Origin: NBML01 sp029939535
GTDB taxonomy: Bacteria > Desulfobacterota > Desulfobacteria > Desulfobacterales > Desulfobacteraceae
DNA length: 5,949 bases
Assembly: GCA_029939535.1 (NCBI GenBank)
Contig: JAOZST010000214.1
Location: 1 to 5,949, forward strand
Direction: 5' to 3'
Within the stretch, counting starts at the first letter, position 1. Every line of letters starts with the position of its first letter. Below the pieces are notes generated by a model. The model saw only the letters and a program-made list of their open reading frames with translations. It was not told where the DNA came from and searched no databases. The position numbers and the translations under genes were made by a program. This document shows, piece by piece, positions 1-4,331 of this stretch.

Positions 1-356
1 TGCATCGCTGATAAATATGACGGGCACTTTTTATATATATCGTTTGCCAGTTCTTCATTATATGTGTGAGAAAGCAGGTTTCTTGAATGAAGCATTTCCA
101 GAAATATTTCGTCTGATTCCATAAAAGAAAGGGCATAAGCCTCTTTGAAAACCTGCCTCGGAGAAACCGCTCTTATTCCATGCATATCTTCCAGGAAGAT
201 TTTCATGGTTTTCCACATTAACTCATAGGTAAATTCAAATCGTTGGATAGTAGCATCCAAGACAATTAATGATTCAGGTTCCTGCAATACTTCTTGGAAT
301 CGATGCAGGGCTTTTTGAAAATTCATCCGATTTCGGTCCAGTTTTTCTGAATTCAT
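1..356 (-). CDS. HEPN toxin, HI0074-like 'nucleotidyltransferase substrate-binding' protein (C-terminus outside window)
   Basis: This gene was translated by hand from the ATG at 356 and stays open to the left edge, giving about 118 residues. It starts MNSEKLDRNRMNFQKALHRF and contains FTYELMWKTMKIFLEDM and, near residues 95-105, RNLLSHTYNEELA. That last stretch carries the HEPN R-x4-H pattern in the RNxxSHTY form typical of the HI0074 family (known family; about 130-140 residues, so only a short tail is missing). HEPN proteins of this type are paired with minimal nucleotidyltransferases (MNT) and in several cases act as RNases that the partner silences. Its ATG overlaps the MNT stop codon in an ATGA (353-356), which implies translational coupling. 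The HEPN catalytic pair is intact here, unlike in the second HEPN gene at 3650-3995. Toxicity is inferred from the family. Confidence 0.87.
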   Translation of the reverse strand, partial: MNSEKLDRNRMNFQKALHRFQEVLQEPESLIVLDATIQRFEFTYELMWKTMKIFLEDMHGIRAVSPRQVFKEAYALSFMESDEIFLEMLHSRNLLSHTYNEELANDIYKKCPSYLSAM

Positions 357-670
357 ATGATTTCCATTATATGTTTCAATGCTATTTTTCTAAATTCCTC
401 TCCAACTGAATTAAAATCAACAAAATCAATTTTCAATAATGTTGGTATTTGTTCGATTTTTTCCTGTATCTGCAGTATTTGTTTTGTGGTAATTTGTGTG
501 GCTGATATAATTCCAATATCAATATCTGATTTTCCATCATGATTTCCTTTTGCCCGTGAACCAAATAAAAACAATTGATAGTCACAATTCAGTTCTTTTT
601 TTACAATTGCTGCCACATCCATAATAATTTTCCGGATATGCTTGTCCGGTTTATTGGCAAGAAACTTCAT
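353..670 (-). CDS. Minimal nucleotidyltransferase (MNT) antitoxin of an MNT-HEPN pair
   Basis: This 105-residue protein has the classic MNT signature near residues 37-51: GSRAKGNHDGKSDID, which is GS-x10-D-x-D. A third acidic position lies in LKIDFVDF near residue 82. These are the expected metal- and nucleotide-binding residues of the polymerase-beta-type fold, so it looks catalytically competent. Known MntA-type partners transfer AMP to the HEPN toxin and so inactivate it; that role is inferred here. It is the first gene of the pair and overlaps the downstream HEPN gene by four bases. The ATG at 670 follows an AT-rich leader with no clear Shine-Dalgarno sequence. Its leader adjoins the glycosyltransferase remnant at 703-812, so transcription could come from that debris or from the toxin gene further upstream. 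Confidence 0.9.
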   Translation of the reverse strand: MKFLANKPDKHIRKIIMDVAAIVKKELNCDYQLFLFGSRAKGNHDGKSDIDIGIISATQITTKQILQIQEKIEQIPTLLKIDFVDFNSVGEEFRKIALKHIMEII

Positions 671-702
671 TGCTGATTTTTTTAATTTTTGTGATGGTTT
701 TC

Positions 703-812
703 GAATAAATTTTTAAGACTTTTATTCCAGTTGTGATATTTTAAAACAAAGCCTGTCACAATGATGGAAGGGGTATGGGGAATAGGATGACGGAGATACA
801 GGGTTTTTTCAA
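703..812 (-). pseudogene. Collapsed remnant of a glycosyltransferase gene (start + middle + end pieces)
   Basis: Three pieces of the gene at 2394-3590 occur here in the same order and strand. The 3' piece (703-746) matches 2400-2443 at 39 of 44 bases. The middle piece (746-771) is identical to 2713-2738 over 26 bases. The 5' piece (about 770-812) shares a 10-base word with 3549-3558 and a 9-base word with 3571-3579 at nearly the same spacing. Read in one frame it gives LYLRHPIPHTPSIIVTGF followed by HNWNKSLKNLF. The intact gene has LYLCHRIPYPP, PSIIVTGF and HNWNKNLRDLF at its start, middle and end. About 1.1 kb has been lost in at least two internal deletions. The frame has no convincing start codon, so I call it debris. 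It begins about ten bases after the toxin stop codon at 822. Confidence 0.8.
746..771. repeat. 26-bp exact direct repeat, copy 1 (inside the glycosyltransferase remnant)
   Basis: Every base equals 2713-2738. It encodes the SIIVTGF segment of the glycosyltransferase in both places, in the same frame and orientation. Confidence 0.93.
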
Positions 813-821
813 TGAACGGAC

Positions 822-1109
822 TTAATATACCTCGTCATGTTTTCCAATATCCACAAGAATAATCAATTTTTTCCCAGTGTCTGGTTCGCTATAAAAAGTA
901 AATACAATTCGGCAGTCATATTCAACCTGGCAGCCCCATAGTCCTTTCAGCTGACCGTGCAGTTTGTGAGTTTTCAAAATTGGATCAAATGGTTCCCTGG
1001 CCAAATTTTCTAAAACTAAAAATATTTTTTCCTGTAAAGCAACATTCTTTTTTGCTGACTTTTTAAATCCTTTTTTAAATCCACTGGACCAAGATAGTGT
1101 ATAAGTCAA
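822..1109 (-). CDS. RelE/ParE-superfamily toxin, YafQ-like mRNA interferase type
   Basis: This small basic protein of 95 residues carries the pattern of the YafQ-like branch of RelE toxins: HKLHGQLKGLWGCQVEYDCRIVF in the middle (HKL-x-G-x2-KG-x-W, then Y-D-x-R-I-V-F) and ILVDIGKHDEVY at the end. The histidines, the aspartate and the final IGxHDxxY match the region used for ribosome-dependent mRNA cleavage in this family (known). The start is a TTG at 1107-1109 whose TGA overlaps the antitoxin stop (TTGA), and no ATG lies nearby. A weak start coupled to the antitoxin would keep toxin levels low (inference). About ten bases separate its stop from the glycosyltransferase remnant. Confidence 0.87.
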   Translation of the reverse strand: MTYTLSWSSGFKKGFKKSAKKNVALQEKIFLVLENLAREPFDPILKTHKLHGQLKGLWGCQVEYDCRIVFTFYSEPDTGKKLIILVDIGKHDEVY

Positions 1110-1330
1110 TGGTTTAAAAGATCTTTTTTCAGGTCGTTCACGGTACCAAATAGAGCACGCTTTTCCCGGACTGCCTGGATAGCTTCCCGGGCATTAACTG
1201 CAATCTCCTTCCGTCTTTCTTCTGCAAGTCTCCTTTTTATGATATCAATGAACTCTTCTCGATCATCAAAGGATAAAGATTCAACGACGTTTATAGCTTT
1301 TTGAAAAGGCGTTTCCTTGTCAATAATCAT
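1106..1330 (-). CDS. Antitoxin-like partner of the RelE/YafQ-type toxin
   Basis: This charged, mostly helical protein of 74 residues contains LSFDDREEFIDIIKRRLAEE, then NAREAIQAVREKRALFGTV and LKKDLLN at the end. I recognise the general form of a small family found directly upstream of RelE/YafQ-like toxins, often annotated only as hypothetical. No ribbon-helix-helix or helix-turn-helix motif is obvious. The ATG at 1328-1330 has a GAGG ribosome-binding site eight bases upstream (1339-1342 on the plus strand), which supports this start. The four-base overlap with the toxin and the order antitoxin-then-toxin are typical of type II pairs. The antitoxin role is inferred mainly from context. Confidence 0.78.
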   Translation of the reverse strand: MIIDKETPFQKAINVVESLSFDDREEFIDIIKRRLAEERRKEIAVNAREAIQAVREKRALFGTVNDLKKDLLNH

Positions 1331-1376
1331 TATTTTGACCTCATTTTTTTGTTCAAATTACTATTTTTTTAGTTAA

Positions 1377-1394
1377 TGCAAGATTTCTGGCAAT
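1377..1394 (-). pseudogene. Possible scrap of the femAB gene 3' end
   Basis: On the minus strand these bases read ATTGCCAGAAATCTTGCA, encoding IARNLA. The intact femAB gene ends in the same six residues (4335-4352), with only two base differences, both synonymous third-position changes. The femAB stop TAA is TTA here. On length alone such a match could be chance in 6 kb. Two facts raise its weight: the differences are synonymous, and it sits upstream of a TA pair and a glycosyltransferase remnant, as the real femAB sits upstream of a TA pair and the real glycosyltransferase. Confidence 0.38.
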
Positions 1395-1466
1395 GGAATC
1401 TTACGCAACCTCTCTATAAACGAATACTAACTCTTCTATAGTACTCTGAATAGTGTGAATATTCAA

Positions 1467-1667
1467 CTAATCAGGCTGAATAAGCCGACAATAGCCATGC
1501 AGTTCCATATAATTTTGAATATTGTTTTTGTGATATTTATCTCGATTTTTTTCTTGGATATTTTCTTTAAAAAGAGAAAGAATCTTTCCGGAAATATCAG
1601 GTAATCTTTTTTTGAAAGCCCTGAAATATTTTGTTTTGAAAAAAAATAGAGGATGGAAGTTTATCAA
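1467..1667 (-). CDS. Small hypothetical frame, possibly a gene fragment
   Basis: This 66-codon AT-rich frame starts at a TTG (1665-1667) and has no clear ribosome-binding site. I do not recognise the product. It is rich in lysine, asparagine and phenylalanine (FKKRLPDISGKILSLFKENI; ending ELHGYCRLIQPD) with no signal peptide or membrane segment. The frame is open upstream to about 1712, directly behind the stop that ends the glycosyltransferase fragment, so it may be the 3' part of a broken gene (frame reads CIERVLDFGNALINF just before). It may also be a chance frame among debris. Confidence 0.28.
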   Translation of the reverse strand: MINFHPLFFFKTKYFRAFKKRLPDISGKILSLFKENIQEKNRDKYHKNNIQNYMELHGYCRLIQPD

Positions 1668-1726
1668 AGCATTTCCAAAATCGAGAACTCGTTCTATGCA
1701 TCTACAAGGCCTTTAAAATTGCATTC

Positions 1727-1800
1727 TTTTATTCCAGTTGTGATGTTGTAAAATATAATCTCTCGCTGCGGTTCCCAAGTGTTTTTCATGGAGTTTATAA
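1727..1800 (-). pseudogene. Duplicated 3' end of the glycosyltransferase gene
   Basis: This stretch aligns without gaps to 2417-2490 at a constant offset of 690 bases, with about 62 of 74 positions equal and the first 29 identical (1727-1755 to 2417-2445). Translated in the matching frame it reads HLGTAARDYILQHHNWNK, while the intact protein has HLGTAARDFILQHHNWNK near its C-terminus. The frame then closes at TAA (1713-1715) after RMQF. Only the last quarter-kilobase at most of the gene is represented. Together with the intact gene end, it brackets the Phd/YefM-RelE cassette as a direct repeat. Confidence 0.85.
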
Positions 1801-1815
1801 CAGCATTGTAAGCAG

Positions 1816-2097
1816 TTATCGAGCGGCAGCTGTCTTATAGACTATTTTATTTTTACGTTTGCCAACTACAATGACTATAACAACAAATTTTGACTCCCGG
1901 ACTTCATATACCAGGCGATAGCCGGCATTTCGTAATTTTATTTTGAATCTGTTTTTCTTGCCTGACAATCTTGAAGCCAGGACACAAGGATTTTGCAGTC
2001 GTTCTTTAAGTTTTTTCTTGAATTGGGTGCGTAGATTTCCATCAAGCTTACGCCATTCTTTTAAGGCTTCCTTCTTAAATTTAAGATTATAACTCAT
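1816..2097 (-). CDS. RelE/StbE-type mRNA interferase toxin
   Basis: This 93-residue, very basic protein starts MSYNLKFKKEALKEWRKLDG, followed by LRTQFKKKLKERL, LSGKKNRFKIKLRNAGYRLVY and VIVVGKRKNKIVYK. These are the standard RelE landmarks: the N-terminal helix pair, the KIKLR-x-AGYRLVY strand with its arginine, and a C-terminal GKR-x4-VY strand. RelE proteins cut mRNA in the ribosomal A site (known). I chose the ATG at 2095-2097; a TTG directly before it would add one residue. It overlaps the antitoxin gene by 11 bases. The stop falls at the point where the duplicated glycosyltransferase end begins. Confidence 0.92.
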   Translation of the reverse strand: MSYNLKFKKEALKEWRKLDGNLRTQFKKKLKERLQNPCVLASRLSGKKNRFKIKLRNAGYRLVYEVRESKFVVIVIVVGKRKNKIVYKTAAAR

Positions 2098-2335
2098 CAA
2101 GTGTAATGTCTATTTCAGGCTGATTCGCACGGGCATCAGCTATAGCATTAAGTTCAAGATCTTCCAGTTTATCTAAAAGGATTTCATATGCTTTTGCAGG
2201 AACACAATAAAAAGCGGGCTTATTACGGTTTAGTATTGCAACAGGAAAACCTTCCCCTGCTGAAACAATTCCCATTGGATTCTTTTTTAATTCAGAAATA
2301 CTGGCCGTAATATCTGTTAAAATTAAATTTGTCAT
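2087..2335 (-). CDS. Phd/YefM-family antitoxin
   Basis: This 82-residue protein opens with ILTDITASISELKKNPMGIV, followed by GFPVAILNRNKPAFYCVPAKAYE. That is the Phd/YefM DNA-binding fold: S-x-S-E-L-K-x-N-P, then PVAILNRN-x-P-x-FY-x-V. The acidic tail (LEDLELNAIADAR to DITLDEL) is the usual toxin-wrapping segment. It would bind and neutralise the RelE toxin encoded behind it and repress its own promoter (known behaviour of the family). The ATG at 2333-2335 has a strong GGAGGAG ribosome-binding site five bases upstream, and a perfect palindrome overlaps the promoter. That makes this the best-equipped TA unit in the window. Confidence 0.92.
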   Translation of the reverse strand: MTNLILTDITASISELKKNPMGIVSAGEGFPVAILNRNKPAFYCVPAKAYEILLDKLEDLELNAIADARANQPEIDITLDEL

Positions 2336-2340
2336 TACAG

Positions 2341-2347
2341 CTCCTCC
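2341..2347 (-). promoter_or_regulatory. Strong Shine-Dalgarno site of the Phd/YefM antitoxin
   Basis: The minus strand reads GGAGGAG followed by CTGTA and the ATG at 2335, which fixes the antitoxin start. It is clearly stronger than the sites before the glycosyltransferase and the MNT genes. Confidence 0.75.
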
Positions 2348-2361
2348 ATTGCTTTATTTAC

Positions 2362-2379
2362 AGTGCTAATATTAGCACT
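2362..2379. promoter_or_regulatory. Perfect 18-bp palindrome, candidate autoregulatory operator
   Basis: AGTGCTAATATTAGCACT is its own reverse complement. It lies 27 bases upstream of the antitoxin start and covers the predicted -10 element, the expected position for a Phd/YefM-RelE operator. Binding by the neighbouring antitoxin is inferred. Confidence 0.72.
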
Positions 2380-2397
2380 CGTAACAGGTCTTATCAA
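2369..2397 (-). promoter_or_regulatory. Predicted sigma-70-type promoter of the Phd/YefM-RelE pair
   Basis: On the minus strand a TTGATA (-35; 2392-2397) is separated by 17 bases from TAATAT (-10; 2369-2374). The -35 overlaps the glycosyltransferase stop codon (2394-2396), and the -10 lies inside the 18-bp palindrome. The cassette can therefore be transcribed independently of the polysaccharide operon and be shut by operator binding. Confidence 0.6.
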
Positions 2398-3590
2398 GGG
2401 AATAAATCTCTAAGATTTTTATTCCAGTTGTGATGTTGTAAAATAAAATCTCGCGCTGCGGTTCCAAGGTGTTTCCTTCTAAGTTTATTATGATTCAAAA
2501 GGTCAATAACTTTGCCGGCTAATTTTTGAGGATTATCTTCAAGTTCAAGTACTTTTTTTACTTCGGGATTAATCCCCTGGACTGCCTGAGATGTTGATAT
2601 AACAGCCTTTCCCATAGCCATGGCTTCCAGAACTTTGTTTTGAATGCCCCTTGCTATGCGAAGGGGGATAATGCAGAGATCTGCTGCTTTATAATATTCT
2701 CTGATATCTTTTACAAAGCCTGTCACAATGATGGAAGGATCTCGTTCCAGTTCTTGAATGTCCGGGGCAGGATTACTGCCCACAATATAAAATTTAATCC
2801 CAGGGATTTCTTTTTTAATTTCAGGCAAAATTTTGTCTGCAAACCAGGTGACACCATCAACATTTGCATAATAGTCCATTGCACCGGAAAAGATCAGCAT
2901 GGGAGAGGGAAAGATTTGTGTCAGTTGAGTTTTGTCCGGATCAAAATATTGTGTATCCACCCCGTTGGAGATGATCTGTATGTTTTTTGCATGGGGGTGG
3001 TAGTTTAAAAAAAGGTCTGCTTCTTTCTGGGAGACAAAAATGGATCTATTAAATGCTTTATTGATTTTTTTTTCAAACTGCAAAAGTCTTCTGGCTTCTG
3101 TTTTGTACAGTATGTTCAGGGGAAAGGCTGTCTGCCTGGAGTATTGGCTCCATTTGTCTGAATCCAGGTCGCAGAAGTCCATTATCAGGGTTTTGGGGAT
3201 GTCTTGTTTTTTAACAGCCTTGAACATGTATTCGGCCATGGGAGATGAAAAACAGATGAGAGCATCATATTGTTCTGAACTTGTCCAGGTATTAAATGTG
3301 TTTTGAAACTGTTTTTGATAGAAATATCCCTGGGTTATGCTCTGGCCGGACAACAGGGTGACAAGGCCTTTTGCTTTTGCGAGTTTTTTATTTAAAGGGA
3401 AGACCTTTATCTGGCGGCAGTATTTTTTCAGGTTTTCAGTGTATCTGAGGTCTTTGGGGTCGTCTGCCAGGGTGATGAGGTCAATGGTGTTTTTTTTTGA
3501 GAGATATTTAATCTCGTTAAAGGATCTTATTTTGTCCCCTTTGTTGGGGGGGTATGGGATTCTGTGGCAAAGATACAGGATTCTTTTCAT
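2394..3590 (-). CDS. Glycosyltransferase, PEP-CTERM/EpsH1-associated (stp1-like, GT4-type)
   Basis: This is a complete 398-residue protein, the usual length for the family. It begins ILYLCHRIPYPPNKGDKIRS, the glycine/lysine-rich N-terminal loop of GT-B enzymes of the TIGR03087 type. The C-terminal half carries LIFSGAMDYYANVDGVTWF, FYIVGSNPAP, SIIVTGFVKDIREYY and RIARGIQNKVLEAMAMGKAV, the donor-sugar site. The first glutamate of the GT4 E-x7-E pair is an arginine here, as I recall for this subfamily. It would add a sugar to a lipid-linked exopolysaccharide precursor on the cytoplasmic face (inferred). The upstream region has no clear Shine-Dalgarno site and begins right after the broken HepT gene. 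Fragments of this gene recur at 1727-1800 and 703-812. Its stop codon overlaps the promoter of the next TA pair. Confidence 0.93.
   Translation of the reverse strand: MKRILYLCHRIPYPPNKGDKIRSFNEIKYLSKKNTIDLITLADDPKDLRYTENLKKYCRQIKVFPLNKKLAKAKGLVTLLSGQSITQGYFYQKQFQNTFNTWTSSEQYDALICFSSPMAEYMFKAVKKQDIPKTLIMDFCDLDSDKWSQYSRQTAFPLNILYKTEARRLLQFEKKINKAFNRSIFVSQKEADLFLNYHPHAKNIQIISNGVDTQYFDPDKTQLTQIFPSPMLIFSGAMDYYANVDGVTWFADKILPEIKKEIPGIKFYIVGSNPAPDIQELERDPSIIVTGFVKDIREYYKAADLCIIPLRIARGIQNKVLEAMAMGKAVISTSQAVQGINPEVKKVLELEDNPQKLAGKVIDLLNHNKLRRKHLGTAARDFILQHHNWNKNLRDLFP
2417..2490. repeat. Direct repeat at the 3' end of the intact glycosyltransferase gene
   Basis: It aligns without gaps to 1727-1800, offset 690, with a 29-base identical core (2417-2445). 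Part of it also matches 720-746. The 3' end of this one gene is therefore present three times in the window, each copy next to a TA locus. Confidence 0.88.
2713..2738. repeat. 26-bp exact direct repeat, copy 2 (inside the intact glycosyltransferase)
   Basis: This is the partner of 746-771. It lies in the C-terminal half of the intact gene. Confidence 0.93.
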
Positions 3591-3649
3591 ACGAGATTTT
3601 GTTTGTTTGTGGATAAAAACATAAAGTGCATTTTCATATCAAATAATTA

Positions 3650-3995
3650 TCAAACATCTTTGTATAGAAGAGATATTTTCGCTTTCAACTCATTAAGCTC
3701 TAATCGACTGATGTCCCAAAATTATCTGCAAATCAACCCCGAAATATTCATGAATTATAAAATTTCTAAAATCTTTGATCATTCGCCATTAATAATCAGG
3801 GAACTTTTTCTCCAATTTATTGATAAGCGGGACGATTGCCTCGCCAATTATGATATATTCTCTAATTGTTGCACTATACGTTTTTCTATCTTTTGTGAAA
3901 GCATCAAAATCATCAATGTTTACCAAATAGCTCTCTATGGCCTCAATTGAATCCAATATATCTTTAACGTAAAGCCTTAAATCTCTTTTAAACAT
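3650..3995 (-). pseudogene. Broken HepT-like HEPN toxin gene (DUF86 type), with a premature stop and a frameshift
   Basis: The frame from ATG 3995 reads MFKRDLRLYVKDILDSIEAI to KKFPDY and then hits TAA at 3789-3791. Directly behind it, in the same frame, the protein continues as WRMIKDFRNFIIHEYFGVDL. This contains the HepT catalytic and target motif R-x4-H-x-Y (RNFIIHEY, 3744-3767). A second lesion follows: at the four-T run 3718-3721, dropping one base restores WDISRLELNELKAKISLLY, ending at TGA (3650-3652). The repaired length of about 114 residues is normal for the family. Any product is cut to 68 residues and lacks the active site. It overlaps the MNT gene by eight bases, as in functional pairs. 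I count two independent lesions; a sequencing error could explain one more easily than both. Confidence 0.88.
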
Positions 3996-4293
3996 AAATA
4001 ATTTCTTTTAAAATATATTTTTTAGCTATGGGTTTTAAATTGCTCTCAATTCCCAGGTCTACTCTCGTATTAAAATTTGTCTCCAGATATTTTTTAAGCC
4101 CAAAAAAACTTCTGAATTTATTTTGAGATTCAATCTCAACCGCTATATCGATATCGCTGCCTTCTTTTTCTTTTCCCCTGGCATAACTTCCGAAAAGACC
4201 GATTTGAATTACACCGTAATCTTCATACAATTGCTGCTTGTGGGTAGATAAAAAATCAATTATTTCTTGTTTCGTCATTGGTTTGATTCTCAC
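3988..4293 (-). CDS. MntA-like minimal nucleotidyltransferase (antitoxin without a working toxin)
   Basis: This 101-residue protein carries GSYARGKEKEGSDID (GS-x10-D-x-D) near residues 35-49, and a third acid in TRVDLGIES near residue 79. All MNT catalytic residues are present. In the MntA-HepT type, MntA adds AMP to the tyrosine of the HepT R-x4-H-x-Y motif (known for the family). Here that partner gene is broken, so the protein is an orphan unless it acts on another HEPN protein. The start is uncertain: GTG at 4291-4293 gives 101 residues, while the ATG at 4276-4278 gives 96 and begins MTKQEIIDFLSTH. The gene lies about 38 bases after the femAB stop and probably shares its transcript. Its sequence differs clearly from the MNT at 353-670. 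Confidence 0.9.
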   Translation of the reverse strand: MRIKPMTKQEIIDFLSTHKQQLYEDYGVIQIGLFGSYARGKEKEGSDIDIAVEIESQNKFRSFFGLKKYLETNFNTRVDLGIESNLKPIAKKYILKEIIYV

Positions 4294-4331
4294 ATAAAGA
4301 TTTCTTCACCATACTATCTTTTATTTTGAGC

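Noticed and set aside
1681..1691. Short inverted repeat CGAG-AA-CTCG as a terminator or transposon end
   Set aside because: The stem is only four bases, there is no following T-run in the right direction, and no matching partner copy elsewhere in the window.
1816..2490. Integron cassette with an attC site
   Set aside because: The repeats flanking the Phd/RelE cassette are coding-sequence copies of the glycosyltransferase end, with no attC-type inverted R and L boxes and no integrase in view.
2640..3624. Plus-strand open frames opposite the glycosyltransferase (such as 2640-3008, 3040-3306 and 3337-3624)
   Set aside because: They lie entirely opposite a well-supported gene, show no family motifs or ribosome-binding sites, and have cysteine/phenylalanine-rich composition typical of antisense reading.
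3564..3950. A 128-codon plus-strand frame across the HepT region
   Set aside because: The minus strand here carries a clear HepT sequence with its motif. The plus-strand product has no recognisable features.
353..4293. The two MNT antitoxins as recent duplicates of each other
   Set aside because: Apart from the catalytic GS-x10-D-x-D motif the proteins differ throughout, and their toxin partners belong to different HEPN subfamilies, so independent acquisition is more likely.
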